Shown: one piece after another, positions 24,345 to 35,752 of the stretch
Layout: each line of letters opens with the position of its first letter
Position numbering within the stretch: the stretch's first letter is position 1
Assembly (NCBI GenBank): GCA_015223225.1
Contig: JADFCQ010000001.1
Coordinates: forward strand, 1,141,639 to 1,205,638
DNA length: 64,000 nucleotides
Reading direction: 5' to 3'
Source of the DNA: Acetobacteraceae bacterium H6797
Lineage (GTDB): Bacteria > Pseudomonadota > Alphaproteobacteria > Acetobacterales > Acetobacteraceae
Position numbers and translations under genes: made by a program
The notes under the pieces: generated by a model
Database searches by the model: none
What the model saw: only the letters and a program-made list of their open reading frames with translations
What the model was told of the DNA's origin: nothing

Positions 24345-26492
24345 ATGCGTAGCGCCCGGTTGCGAACCCTGCTGCTCTCCACGACCGCCAGCCTCCTGCT
24401 GCCGAGCCTTGCTTTCGCCCAAGGCGCGGCACAACCGAGTGCGACCGAGGCCGCCCCCGCCGTGCTGCCGGAATTGCAGGTCCAGGGCGCCGCGCCGGCC
24501 GTGGTCGGCTATCAGCCGCTCCGCACCTCGCTCGGCGCCGGCGTCGACACGCCCATTCTCGACATTCCGCAATCCATCGCCGTCGTCCCGCGCCAGGCGC
24601 TGCAGGACCAGGATGCACGGTCGCTGGACGAGGCGCTGGGCAATGTCTCCGGCATCACCCAGACCAATACGCTGGGCGCGACGCAGGATGCCTTCCTCCG
24701 CCGCGGCTTCGGTGACAATCGCGACGGCTCCATCATGGTCGACGGGCTACGCACCGTCTGGCCGCGCAGCCTCAATGCGACGACCGACCGCGTCGAGGTG
24801 CTGAAGGGCCCGGCCAGCGCGCTCTATGGCATTCTCGATCCGGGCGGCATGGTGAATGTCATCATCAAGCGCCCCGAACTCACCTTCGGCGGCAGCCTCA
24901 CCGGCCGCTGGAGCAGCTTCGGCGGCGGCTCCACGGGCTTCGACGTCACCGGCCCGCTGGGCGCCAACGGCTTCGCCTTCCGCATCATCGGCGATTGGCA
25001 GGACCAGGATTACTGGCGCAATTTCGGCTATTACCATCGCAACCTCATCGCGCCCTCCCTCACCTGGTATGGCGAGAACACGACCATCGAGGCGAGCTAC
25101 GCGCATGAGCAATATGCCGTGCCCTTCGATCGCGGCACCATCTTCGACCTGACCACGGGCAAGCCCGTCAATGTCAGCCGCGAGCGCCGCTTCGACGAGC
25201 GCTACAATATCCAGCGCGGCTATTCCGACTATGCCTCGCTGCGGCTGACCCACCGCCTCAACGCGGATTGGACCGTCTCGGCCGCCTATGCCTATAGCCT
25301 GAACAATTACGCCGACCAGCAGGCGCGCGTGACGGACTACTATCCCCTCACCGGCAACCTGAAGCGACGCGCGGACGCGACCGAGGACTCGACGATGTTC
25401 TCGCATGCCCTCCGCACCGATATCGCAGGCAGCGTCACGGCTTTCGGCCTGCGGCATGACCTGCTCTTCGGCACTTCATACGATTATACGAGCACCCGCC
25501 GCGCCGACATGGTGCGCGGCACTGACAATACCAGCTTCAACATCTACGATCCGGTTTACGGCGTGCTGGCCCCTCCCGGCCGCAACGGCACCCCGTCCGA
25601 GAGCGACCAGTTCGAGCGTCTGGAGACCTATGCCTTCTACATGCAGGACGCGATCCATCTGAGCGACCGCTGGATCTTCATCGCAGGCCTCCGCTACACG
25701 ACCTTCGACGACATCGCCGGCAAGGGCCGCCCGCGCAACCTCAATACCGACGTGAATGCCGATCGCTGGACCCCGCGCCTGGGCCTCGTCTACAAGCTCA
25801 GCCCGGATGTCTCGCTCTTCGCGAGCTACAGCCAGTCCTTCAAGCCGAATTCCTCCATCGCGTCGGTCTATGGCTCGCCCCCGCCCGAGACCGGCGTTTC
25901 CTGGGAGGCCGGCATCAAGGCCGACCTCGCCCGCGGCCTGACCCTGACCGCCTCGGCCTTCAACATCACCAAGCAGAACGTCGCCTATAGCACCGGCTCG
26001 TCCACGAACGACATCCTCTTCGCCGGCAAAGTGCGCTCGCGCGGCGTGGAGTTGGATCTCGCCGGGCAGCTCACCGAGCGGCTCTCCCTCATCGGCAGCC
26101 TCGCGCTGATGGATGTGGAGGTCTTGAAGGACGACAACGCGGCCCTGGTCGGCAACCGCCCGCAGAACGTGGCCAATACGACCGGCTCGCTCTTCCTCGC
26201 CTATGACGCGGGCGAGATCCTGGGCGACGACCGTTTCCGCTTCGGCGGCGGCGGCCGCTACATGGGCAAGCGCCCGGGCGATGCGGCGAACGACTTCTAC
26301 ATGCCGGCCTATACCGTCTTCGACGCCTTCGCCTCCTATGACACGCAGATCGACAAGACGCCGATCCGCCTGCAGCTCAACGTGAAGAACATCTTCGACC
26401 GGACCTATTACACCTCTTCCGTCGGCACCAATCTCGGCGTCATGGTGGGCGAGCCCTTCCAGGCCATCGTCTCCGCCACGGTCCGCTTCTGA
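24345..26492 (+). CDS. TonB-dependent siderophore receptor
   Basis: A 715-residue outer-membrane receptor of the FhuA/FpvA type. Signal peptide MRSARLRTLLLSTTASLLLP with cleavage after AFA. The plug domain starts with TPILDIPQSIAVVPRQALQDQ and contains LRRGFGDNR and VEVLKGPASALYG, the hallmarks of siderophore receptors; the barrel ends with ...SATVRF, the aromatic C-terminal residue needed for outer-membrane insertion. It imports ferric siderophore using TonB energy. A Fur-like box lies upstream, and a binding-protein gene follows after seven bases, so both are probably iron-repressed together. ATG 24345 is the only start that gives a signal peptide. Confidence 0.93.
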   Translation: MRSARLRTLLLSTTASLLLPSLAFAQGAAQPSATEAAPAVLPELQVQGAAPAVVGYQPLRTSLGAGVDTPILDIPQSIAVVPRQALQDQDARSLDEALGNVSGITQTNTLGATQDAFLRRGFGDNRDGSIMVDGLRTVWPRSLNATTDRVEVLKGPASALYGILDPGGMVNVIIKRPELTFGGSLTGRWSSFGGGSTGFDVTGPLGANGFAFRIIGDWQDQDYWRNFGYYHRNLIAPSLTWYGENTTIEASYAHEQYAVPFDRGTIFDLTTGKPVNVSRERRFDERYNIQRGYSDYASLRLTHRLNADWTVSAAYAYSLNNYADQQARVTDYYPLTGNLKRRADATEDSTMFSHALRTDIAGSVTAFGLRHDLLFGTSYDYTSTRRADMVRGTDNTSFNIYDPVYGVLAPPGRNGTPSESDQFERLETYAFYMQDAIHLSDRWIFIAGLRYTTFDDIAGKGRPRNLNTDVNADRWTPRLGLVYKLSPDVSLFASYSQSFKPNSSIASVYGSPPPETGVSWEAGIKADLARGLTLTASAFNITKQNVAYSTGSSTNDILFAGKVRSRGVELDLAGQLTERLSLIGSLALMDVEVLKDDNAALVGNRPQNVANTTGSLFLAYDAGEILGDDRFRFGGGGRYMGKRPGDAANDFYMPAYTVFDAFASYDTQIDKTPIRLQLNVKNIFDRTYYTSSVGTNLGVMVGEPFQAIVSATVRF

Positions 26493-26499
26493 AGATGTC

Positions 26500-27627
26500 A
26501 TGACCGCCCATCGCCTGACCCGCCGCGCCTCGCTCGGCCTCGCGCTTTCCCTCGCGACGCCCGGCCTGCTCCGCGCGGCGGAGGCGGTGACGGTCACCGA
26601 CCTGCTCGGCCGGCGCGTCACCCTGCCGCGCCCGGCCAAACGCATCGTGCTCGGCCAGGGGCGGCTGCTGCCCATCATGGGCCTGCTGCACCCCGATCCG
26701 GCGAGCCTCCTCGTCGGCTGGTCGGGTGATCTGCGCATCGTGCTGCCCGATGAGAACGATGCCTGGATCAAGCGCTTCCCCCGCGTCGCCCGCCTGCCCG
26801 AGATCGGGCGGCGGATGGGGGCGGATATGTCCATCGAAGGTGTGGCGGTTCTCCAGCCCGACCTCATCATCGTCACCCGCAACACCATCCGCCCCATCGA
26901 CCGCGACGGCGTCAGCGAGGGCTTGCGGAAGATCGAGGCGCTGGGCGTGCCCGTCGCCGTCGTCGATTTCACCGATGCGCCCCTGACCGAGACGGCGCGC
27001 AGCCTGCGCATCCTCGGCGCGCTGCTCCATCGCGAGGCCCAGGCCGAGGCGCTGGCCTCATTCTATGAAAGCCGCATGGCCCGCATCCGCGCCTGGGCGG
27101 CGGAGAGCAAGCCCCGCACCGTGCCGGTCATGTTCCACAATCACGGCGGCGGGCGGGACTGCTGCTACACCATCGCCACCACGAGCTTCGCCGATCTGCT
27201 GCTCGAGGCCGGGGGCCGGAGCATCGCGGCCGATATCCTTTCCCGGCCGCTGGGGCAGCTGAACCGCGAATGGGTCATGACCAAGCCGTCGGAGGCCTAT
27301 ATCACCAGCGGCGGCGTCTATAACGGCCGTGGCGGCGTCTCGCTCGGCGCCGGCATCGCGCCGGAAGAGGCCGCACGCAGCCTCAAGGCCATGCTGGAAG
27401 CCCAGCGGCTGACCGACCTGCCGCCGGTGGAAGCCGGGCGCGCCTATGGCATCTGGCACGGCTTCAACGAGACGCCGCAGCATGTCGCCGCGATCGAGAA
27501 ATTCGCGACCTGGCTGCACCCCGAATCCCGCGCCTATTTCGATGCCGATGCCACGCTCGCCATCTTCAACGAGCGCTTCGCCGCCGTGCCCTCCATCGGC
27601 ACATACTGGACCGGCCTGCCCGCCTAG
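26500..27627 (+). CDS. Iron-siderophore type ABC substrate-binding protein
   Basis: A 375-residue protein of the FepB/BtuF-like (class III) binding-protein fold. Signal peptide with RRASLG twin-arginine-like start and cleavage near RAAEA; then VTVTDLLGRRVTLPRPAKRIVLGQGR, the standard opening of the family, and SIEGVAVLQPDLIIVTRN. It would receive siderophore or heme in the periplasm after the receptor encoded just upstream. No permease or ATPase of the matching class lies in the window, so its partners must be elsewhere. Its stop overlaps the convergent IclR gene by three bases. Confidence 0.87.
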   Translation: MTAHRLTRRASLGLALSLATPGLLRAAEAVTVTDLLGRRVTLPRPAKRIVLGQGRLLPIMGLLHPDPASLLVGWSGDLRIVLPDENDAWIKRFPRVARLPEIGRRMGADMSIEGVAVLQPDLIIVTRNTIRPIDRDGVSEGLRKIEALGVPVAVVDFTDAPLTETARSLRILGALLHREAQAEALASFYESRMARIRAWAAESKPRTVPVMFHNHGGGRDCCYTIATTSFADLLLEAGGRSIAADILSRPLGQLNREWVMTKPSEAYITSGGVYNGRGGVSLGAGIAPEEAARSLKAMLEAQRLTDLPPVEAGRAYGIWHGFNETPQHVAAIEKFATWLHPESRAYFDADATLAIFNERFAAVPSIGTYWTGLPA

Positions 27628-28478
27628 CAGCCGCTGTGATCGGCCGCGCTATAGCCGAATTGCTGCGAGATGCGCCCCGCCGTCTCGCGCAGCAGCGCGG
27701 CGCGCTCGGCCACCACATCCGCGCTCTGCCGCCATAGCGGCCCCGAGAGCGAGACGGCGCCGACGAGCCGCGCCGTGAAGTCATGCACCCCCACGGCGAT
27801 GGCATGCACTTCGGGCCAGTATTCGCCATTCTCGATGGCCATGCCCGAGCGCCGCACCTCCATGATCTCGGCCCTGAGCGCCTCGGGCGAGGTGATGCTG
27901 CGCGGCGTGCGGGCCTGCCACTCGGCCCGGCGCAGATAGGCCTCGAACCGCTCGGCCGTCATGCCCGCCAGCAGCACCTTCCCTGCCGCCGTCGTATGCA
28001 GCGGGCGCGCGGCGCCGCCATGGTCCGCCGCCTGGAACGGCCCGGTGCCGCAGCTTCGCGCCAGGATCGCGAGATGCTCATTCATCCGCACGGCGAAAAT
28101 GGCGCTCTCGTCGGTCAGCGCGGAAAGCTCTTCGAGGAAGGGCGTCGCCACGCTCACCATCTCGACCTCGTCGAGCGACTGCGCGGCGAGCATGAAGACA
28201 GGCCGACCCAGCCGATAGCGCTTGCTGTCCGGCAGCTGCCGCACATAGCCGAGCGAAACCATGGTTTTGATGAGATGGAAGGTCGTGCTGCTATGCAGCC
28301 CCACCTTGCGGCAGAGATCGGAGAGGCCGATCCCGTCCCGATGCCGCGCCACCTCTTCCAGAATGGCGAAGGCCCGCGCGAGCGATTGCACGCCGCCGGG
28401 CGAGGCCTCCTCGATCTCGGCCTCGGGCGCGGCGGGCATGGGGGCGCGGGCGGCCCTTTTCGTCGTCGTCTCGGACAT
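27624..28478 (-). CDS. IclR-family transcriptional regulator
   Basis: A 284-residue regulator with the IclR helix-turn-helix (SLARAFAILEEVARHRDGIGLSDLCRKVGLHSSTTFHLI across residues 31-70) and a C-terminal effector domain (GKVLLAGM, EVRRSGMAIENGEYWPEVHAIAVGV, GAVSLSGP). ATG 28478 has GGAGG six bases upstream; ATG codons farther upstream lack this. It diverges from the AhpD-like gene and the peptide ABC/flavin monooxygenase cluster, which it probably controls. IclR effectors are usually aromatic or short organic acids. Confidence 0.9.
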   Translation of the reverse strand: MSETTTKRAARAPMPAAPEAEIEEASPGGVQSLARAFAILEEVARHRDGIGLSDLCRKVGLHSSTTFHLIKTMVSLGYVRQLPDSKRYRLGRPVFMLAAQSLDEVEMVSVATPFLEELSALTDESAIFAVRMNEHLAILARSCGTGPFQAADHGGAARPLHTTAAGKVLLAGMTAERFEAYLRRAEWQARTPRSITSPEALRAEIMEVRRSGMAIENGEYWPEVHAIAVGVHDFTARLVGAVSLSGPLWRQSADVVAERAALLRETAGRISQQFGYSAADHSGC

Positions 28479-28819
28479 GCGCATCCTCCCACCGGCTCGC
28501 GCCATCATTCCCCGTCGTCAGGGCCAACGCCATAGCTTTCTCACAATAGCGGTTGACATGCCACGATATGATAAACGAACCTTCCGCCATCGACAGGGAT
28601 TTTCGGCGCGCTAGCCGCCCGCCGCCGCGAGGCTGGCCCTCGGGGCGATAAGGAGCGGCAGGCGCCGGCGCCAATAATCACGCGGCCAACTGGGCTTGCG
28701 GCTTCCGACGCGCCAAAGGCGCTCCCCCGGCCGCGCTGGAGTTGGCGCATGACGACGACTGGGCCGCGAAGCGCGCTGGCGTTACGTCGTAGCAATGATG
28801 CTATGGCGGTTCGCTGAGC
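28479..28819. other. 341 bp divergent intergenic region
   Basis: Separates the IclR gene from the AhpD-like gene and should contain both promoters. A TTGACA hexamer occurs at 28553-28558 but no matching -10 element is spaced correctly. A GGCGCCGGCGCC palindrome lies near 28660. I see no coding frame or RNA gene. Confidence 0.35.
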
Positions 28820-29440
28820 ATGGCCATGGCTTTCACCCTCGCCCCGCTCACCTGGCGCCCCTGGCTCCCGCCCGTGCCCCTCGCGGCCTGCGGCGAGGCC
28901 CAGCTCGCGGCCCTGGTGGAAAGCGGGCCGGAGGCGCGGCGGAATGCCTATTATCTCACGCTCGCCCATGATGCTTCGGCGCTGACGGCGCGCTCGCGCC
29001 TCTTCAACACCATTATGTATGCGCCCCGCGGCCTGCCCCGCGCCGATCGGGAACTGGCGGCGGCCGCCGAATCCCGCATGAACGGCTGTGTTTTCTGCGC
29101 CAGCGTCCATGGCCGCCTCCATGTGAGGCTGTCGAAGGATAGCGAGACCATGGCCCGCCTGCTGGAGCATGGCCCCAGCGCCGCCATGAGCCCGCGCAAC
29201 CGGGTGATCGTGAATTACGCCATCCGCCTCGGTGTCGGCCGCCCGGCCGCCGATGACAGCGACATTCTCGCCCTCCGTGCCGTCGGCCTGACCGATCCGG
29301 AGATCATCGACCTGACCCATGCCATCGCGATCTTCGCCTGGGCCAACCGGCTGATGCTCAGCCTGGGAGAAGCAGAGGCAGCCCCGGCAGATTTCAACGA
29401 TGCCGATGGGGATTATCTTCTCCAAAGGGCAATGGGATGA
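28820..29440 (+). CDS. AhpD-like (CMD) peroxidase-related protein, first copy
   Basis: A 206-residue protein of the carboxymuconolactone decarboxylase superfamily. It has the AhpD-type redox pair and proximal histidine in NGCVFCASVH, preceded by GLPRADRELAAAAESR, and a C-terminal FAWANRLMLSLGE. AhpD uses the CxxC pair to reduce peroxiredoxin or hydroperoxides. A paralogue is encoded at 36391-36990 at the far end of the same cluster, with the same core. Two nearby ATG codons (28820, 28826) are possible; neither has a strong ribosome site. It precedes the peptide-type binding protein gene by 139 bp of AT-rich DNA. Confidence 0.83.
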   Translation: MAMAFTLAPLTWRPWLPPVPLAACGEAQLAALVESGPEARRNAYYLTLAHDASALTARSRLFNTIMYAPRGLPRADRELAAAAESRMNGCVFCASVHGRLHVRLSKDSETMARLLEHGPSAAMSPRNRVIVNYAIRLGVGRPAADDSDILALRAVGLTDPEIIDLTHAIAIFAWANRLMLSLGEAEAAPADFNDADGDYLLQRAMG

Positions 29441-29579
29441 GCCATCCACCAAGCGATATGCAGCCATTCCACGCCACTTCATGGACATTTGATATTAAAA
29501 CATCCAGGATTCGCAAATAACACTGCAACCCATCGCATTATTCCACGCCGCACCGGCACCAGGCCTGAAGGACGACCCG

Positions 29580-31250
29580 ATGAGCAAGCCCCGCGATCAT
29601 GTAGCGCCCGCCACGGCTCTCTCCCGCCGCTCCCTCCTTCTCGCAGGCTCGGCCATGCTGGCCGCCGGCGCCGCGGGCCTCCGCCCGGCCCATGCCCAGG
29701 GCACGCCGAAGCAGGGCGGCACGCTGATCTATCTGGAGCAGCAGGCCCATACGAACCTCTACCCCCCGGCGGGCGGCTTCTACCCCAATGGCGGCATTCT
29801 CAATCAGATCACCGACAAGCTGACCTACCAGAACCCCAAGACGCTCGAGATCGAGCCCTGGCTGGCGGAATCCTGGCAGGCCAATGCCGATCTGACGGAA
29901 TTCACCTTCAAGCTGCGCCCCGGCGTCACCTTCTCCGACGGCACGCCGCTCGATGCGAAGGTCGTGGCGCGGAATTATGACGTCTACGGCCTGGGCGACA
30001 AGGAGAAGCGCTACCCCGTCTCCGAGGTCATCAACAACTATGCCGGCAGCGAGGTGATCGACCCGCTGACCGTCCGCTTCAAGTTCAAGAAGTCCTCGCC
30101 GGGCTTCCTGCAAGGCACCTCGGTGATCGGCTCGGGCATCGTCTCCCTGGCCACGCTGGAGCGCAGCTTCGACGAGCTGGGCGATGCCACCAAGATCATC
30201 GGCTCCGGCCCCTTCGTCGTCACGTCCGAGACCATCGGCAAGGAACTGACGCTCGCGGTGCGCAAGGACTATAACTGGGCGCCGAAGAATTCCGCGCATC
30301 AGGGCCGCGCCTATCTCGACGCCATCAAATACATCATCACGCCGGAGGATAGCGTGCGCATCGGCGCTCTCCTCTCCGGCCAGGCCGATTTCATCCGCCA
30401 GGTGCAGGCCTATGACGAGTCGCAGGTGACGGCGCAGAGGGGCCAGATCTACGCCTCATCCACGCGCGGCGTGAATAACGGCCTCTATCTCCGCCCCGAG
30501 AATCCGCTTCTGGCCGATCTCAAGGTCCGCCAGGCGCTGCTGCATGCGACCAATGCGGAGGAAGTCGTCAACACGATCTTCTCCGAGAATTATCCGCAGG
30601 CCACCGGCGTCGTCGCCAAGACGGCGCTGGGCTATATCGACCTCTCGGCCAAGCTGAAATTCGATCAGGCCCTGGCCAAGAAGCTGCTCGACGAGGCCGG
30701 CTGGCGCCCAGGCCGCGGCGGCCAGCGGGAGAAGAACGGCACGCCGCTCGTGCTCTCGGCCTATGAATCCCTGCCTCAACCGCAGAGCCGCGCCGTGCTC
30801 CAGCTCATCGCGCAGCAATGGGCGCAGATCGGCGTGAAGCTCAACGTCATGAACGCCGATTCCGGTGCCGTGGCCGTCAATCTTCTCGATCCCTCCAAGA
30901 CGCCCGTGGCCAATTCCATGGTCGGCCGCGCCGATCTCGACGTGATCAAGAGCCAGTTCTTCCCCGCCAATCGCAACATCCTGCTGCAGAAGGGCGGCAT
31001 CGCCGACAAGGTGAAGGATTTCAGCGACGATAAGCTCAATGCCGATCTCGATGCCCTGGCCTCGGAGATCGACCCGGCGAAGCGCACCGCCATCGCGCAG
31101 CGCGTGCAGAGCTACATCATCGACCAGGCCTATATGATCCCCATTTTCGAGGAGCCGCAGGTCTTCGCCGGCAATCCCTATGTGAAGGGCATCGGCTTCG
31201 AGGCCGTGGGCCGTCCGAGCTTCTACGACACTTGGCTCGACAAGCGCTGA
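29580..31250 (+). CDS. Peptide/nickel-type ABC transporter substrate-binding protein
   Basis: A 556-residue family 5 binding protein. Tat-like signal (LSRRSLLLAGSAML, cleavage near AHA-QG), then the family regions GGTLIYLEQQ, KLRPGVTFSDGTPLDAKVV and ADLKVRQALLHATN. It would bind an oligopeptide or similar ligand in the periplasm for the two permeases and fused ATPase encoded directly downstream. AAGGA lies before the ATG. I recall a named subfamily of such proteins (KPN_01854 type) found with flavin monooxygenase and CMD genes, and this neighbourhood has that composition. Confidence 0.9.
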   Translation: MSKPRDHVAPATALSRRSLLLAGSAMLAAGAAGLRPAHAQGTPKQGGTLIYLEQQAHTNLYPPAGGFYPNGGILNQITDKLTYQNPKTLEIEPWLAESWQANADLTEFTFKLRPGVTFSDGTPLDAKVVARNYDVYGLGDKEKRYPVSEVINNYAGSEVIDPLTVRFKFKKSSPGFLQGTSVIGSGIVSLATLERSFDELGDATKIIGSGPFVVTSETIGKELTLAVRKDYNWAPKNSAHQGRAYLDAIKYIITPEDSVRIGALLSGQADFIRQVQAYDESQVTAQRGQIYASSTRGVNNGLYLRPENPLLADLKVRQALLHATNAEEVVNTIFSENYPQATGVVAKTALGYIDLSAKLKFDQALAKKLLDEAGWRPGRGGQREKNGTPLVLSAYESLPQPQSRAVLQLIAQQWAQIGVKLNVMNADSGAVAVNLLDPSKTPVANSMVGRADLDVIKSQFFPANRNILLQKGGIADKVKDFSDDKLNADLDALASEIDPAKRTAIAQRVQSYIIDQAYMIPIFEEPQVFAGNPYVKGIGFEAVGRPSFYDTWLDKR

Positions 31251-31261
31251 GGAAAGCCGCC

Positions 31262-32200
31262 ATGGGCCGTTATCTCGCAGGGCGCCTCGCGCAGGGAGCC
31301 GTCGTCCTCTGGGCGACCTTCACGATCGCCTTCATCCTGCTCCAGCTCCTTCCCGGCGATGCCATCCTCATCAAGTTCCTGAACCCGGATTTCGGGCTCA
31401 GCCCGGAGCAGCTTGCCGAGATCCGCACGGCCTATGGCGCCGATACCCCGGTCTGGACGCAATATCTTGCGACGGTCTGGAACTTCGTCACCGGCGATTT
31501 CGGCTATTCCATCCAGGCCGGCGTGCCGGTGGCGCAGCTCGTGGCGACCAACCTGCCGGCCACGCTGCTGCTCGCGGCCTTCGCGCTGGCTGCCGCGATC
31601 GTGCTCGCTTTCCTGCTCGCCTATCTCTCGAGCTTCGCGCCCTTCGCCTGGCTGCGGGGCGTCTTCGCCGCCGCGCCCTCGCTGCTGGTCTCGATCCCGG
31701 TCTTCTGGCTCGGCATCATGCTGATCCAGTTCTTCTCCTTCCGGCTGAAGCTGGTGCCGGTGATCAATCCCGGCCCCTGGGAGGCGCTGATCCTGCCCAC
31801 GGCGGCGCTGGCCGTGCCCATCGCCGCCCCGCTCGCGCAGGTGCTGATGCGCAATATCGACGCCGTCTCGCTCCAGCCCTTTGTGCCCGTCGCCCGCGCC
31901 AAGGGCGCCTCGCGGCACTGGGTTTTCTGGAAGCATGTGCTGCGCAACGCGCTGCTGCCCACGCTGACCATCGCCGGCATCCTCTTCGGGGAAATCCTGG
32001 CGGGTGCTGTCGTCACCGAGACGGTCTTCGGCCTCAGCGGCCTCGGCAGCCTCACCTACAAGGCGGTCAACAACCAGGATGGCGCGGTGCTGCAAGCCGT
32101 CGTGGTGATCTCGGCCGCCATTTTCGTCGCCATCACCCTGCTGGTGGATCTCGTCACCCCCTTGCTTGACCCGCGCCTGCGGGCGGGACGTGGCGCATGA
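31262..32200 (+). CDS. Peptide-type ABC transporter permease, DppB-like
   Basis: A 312-residue inner-membrane permease with about six helices. The N-terminus MGRYLAGRLAQGAVVLWATFTIAFILLQLLPGDA split over the first helix is typical of DppB/OppB, and the loop RAKGASRHWVFWKHVLRNALLPTL is the EAA motif. GAGGAAAG before ATG 31262 fixes the start; it follows the binding-protein stop by 11 bp. The stop overlaps the next gene (ATGA). Confidence 0.92.
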   Translation: MGRYLAGRLAQGAVVLWATFTIAFILLQLLPGDAILIKFLNPDFGLSPEQLAEIRTAYGADTPVWTQYLATVWNFVTGDFGYSIQAGVPVAQLVATNLPATLLLAAFALAAAIVLAFLLAYLSSFAPFAWLRGVFAAAPSLLVSIPVFWLGIMLIQFFSFRLKLVPVINPGPWEALILPTAALAVPIAAPLAQVLMRNIDAVSLQPFVPVARAKGASRHWVFWKHVLRNALLPTLTIAGILFGEILAGAVVTETVFGLSGLGSLTYKAVNNQDGAVLQAVVVISAAIFVAITLLVDLVTPLLDPRLRAGRGA

Positions 32201-33068
32201 GCAACGCCCTCGCCTCGGAGAAGATCGTGGAGAGCACTGGCGGGAAATCCCAGGCCCAGCGTCTGTGGCGCCAGGTGAGGCGCATCCAGCCGGGCCTGGT
32301 GCTGGCCTGGGCCATCATGGCCATCGTCGTGCTCTGGGCCATCGCGCCGGGCCTCTTCACCGATTACAACCCCGTCGCCGGCATGCCTCGCCAGCGCCTG
32401 CAAGCGCCGAGCGATCTGCATTGGTTCGGCACCGACATGCTGGGGCGGGATCTCTATGCCCGCGTCGTGCATGGCGCGGTGCATTCCCTCTCGGGTGCCT
32501 TTTTCGCCGTGGTGGTGGGCCTCGTCTTCGGCACGCTCGTCGGCCTCATCGCCGGCACCATCGGCCGCTGGGTGGATGACGTGCTGATGCGCATCGTCGA
32601 TGTGCTCCTCGCCATCCCGACGCTGATGCTCTCGCTCAGCCTGCTGATGCTCATGGGCTTCGGCACGATCAACGCGGCCATCGCCGTCGGCGTCACCTCC
32701 ATCGCGCGCTTCGCCCGGCTGGTCCGCGCCGATGTCATCCGCGTGCGGCGCAGCGATTATGTCGAGGCCGCCTTCGGCTCCGGCGGCAGTTTCGCCGCCG
32801 TGCTCTGGCGCCATGTGCTGCCGAATTCGCTCACCTCGGCACTGGCGCTGGCCGCCGTGCAATTCGGCAGCGCCATCCTGAACATCTCCACGCTCAGCTT
32901 CCTCGGCTATGGCGCCCCGCCGCCGACGCCGGAATGGGGGCTGCTGATCGCCGAAGGCCGCAACTACATCGCGACCTCCTGGTGGCTCACCACCATCCCC
33001 GGCATCGTCGTGGTCGCCGTCGTCATGGCCGCGAACCGCATCAGCCGTTCCTTCGGAGGTGCCCGCTG

Positions 33069-33069
<1 letters not shown>
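32197..33069 (+). CDS. Peptide-type ABC transporter permease, DppC-like
   Basis: A 290-residue inner-membrane permease. It carries the DppC-type sequence LHWFGTDMLGRDLYARVVHGA before the permease domain and SDYVEAAFGSGGSFAAVLWRHVLPN as the EAA loop, then GYGAPPPTPEWGLLIAEGR near the end. It pairs with the DppB-like protein to form the channel. ATGA overlap with the upstream gene and TGATG overlap with the ATPase gene show translational coupling. Confidence 0.92.
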
Positions 33070-34718
<1,649 letters not shown>

Positions 34719-34720
34719 CC

Positions 34721-35752
34721 ATGCCCAGCAACAAGCGTCTCGGCTTCTTCAGTCGTGTTCTGGATCGCACCGATGCGGGCGAGCGTTACCGCCTGCTGAC
34801 GGAGCAGATCCTGCATGCCGAGCGCATGGGCCTCGATTCCGCCTGGATCGCCCAGCATCACCTCGATGCCGACGAGGGCGGCCTGCCCGCGCCCACCGTG
34901 CTGCTCGCCAGCATCGCCGCGCGCACCTCGCGCATCCGGCTCGGCACCGGTGTCATCACCCTCGGCCTCGAAAGCCCGCTCCGCGTCGCCGAGGATACGG
35001 CGGTGCTGGACCTGATTTCGAACGGCCGGCTCGAGATCGGCTTCGGCTCCGGCGGTTCGGCCAAGGCCTATAAGGCCTTCGGCCTCGACAGCGACGCCCG
35101 CGCCGCGCTCTATGCCGAGAAGCTGGCCCTCGTTCTCCGTGCCTGGCGGGGCGATCCGCTGGAGGGCGGCGCCGTGCTCTACCCCACGGCCCCCACGCTG
35201 CATCAGCGCCTCTGGCAGGCGACCTTCTCCGTTCCCGGCGGCACCCGCGCGGGCAAGGCGGGGGATGGGCTCATGCTCTCCCGCACCCAGCCGCGCCCGG
35301 CCGACAAGCCGGACATGACCCTCTGGGACATGCAGAACCCCATCATCGACGCCTATCTCAAGGAACTCCCTTCCGGCGCCACGCCCCGCATCCTGGGCTC
35401 GCGCAGCCTCTTCGTCGCCGATAGCCATGAAGAGGCCCTGCGCCTGACCGAGATCGGCCTCAACCGCGCCGCCGAACGCGCCGAGGCCATCGGCCTGCCG
35501 GAGCGCCGAGGCAGCAGCCTGGCCGAGACCATCAAGGCCTGGGACCTGCATGTCGGCACGCCCGACGACGTGATCGAAAGCCTCTCGCGCGACAAGTCGC
35601 TCGAACGCTGCACCGATGTCGTCTTCCAGGTGCATTCGGCCGATCCGCCGCACCCCTATATCCTGCGCTCCATCGAGCTTCTCGCCGAGAAGGTCGCGCC
35701 CGCGCTCGGCTGGCGCGATGCGCCCGCCCGCCAGCCCGCGGCGGCCGAATGA
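34721..35752 (+). CDS. Luciferase-like (LLM class) FMN-dependent monooxygenase
   Basis: A 343-residue TIM-barrel flavin enzyme of the bacterial luciferase superfamily. Features include RLGFFSRVLDR at the start, AERMGLDSAWIAQHHLDADEGG (flavin region near residue 35-55), RIRLGTGVITLGLESPLRVAED and GRLEIGFGSGGSAKAY. Such enzymes oxidise organosulfur, amine or aldehyde substrates with reduced flavin supplied by a separate reductase. The start ATG 34721 has GGGAG upstream; ATG 34715 overlapping the ATPase stop is the alternative. Direct coupling to a peptide-type importer and CMD proteins suggests it acts on the imported compound. Confidence 0.88.
   Translation: MPSNKRLGFFSRVLDRTDAGERYRLLTEQILHAERMGLDSAWIAQHHLDADEGGLPAPTVLLASIAARTSRIRLGTGVITLGLESPLRVAEDTAVLDLISNGRLEIGFGSGGSAKAYKAFGLDSDARAALYAEKLALVLRAWRGDPLEGGAVLYPTAPTLHQRLWQATFSVPGGTRAGKAGDGLMLSRTQPRPADKPDMTLWDMQNPIIDAYLKELPSGATPRILGSRSLFVADSHEEALRLTEIGLNRAAERAEAIGLPERRGSSLAETIKAWDLHVGTPDDVIESLSRDKSLERCTDVVFQVHSADPPHPYILRSIELLAEKVAPALGWRDAPARQPAAAE

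Noticed and set aside
28553..28558. TTGACA as a sigma-70 -35 element for the AhpD-like gene
   Set aside because: No acceptable -10 hexamer at 16-18 bp and the start codon is over 250 bp away.
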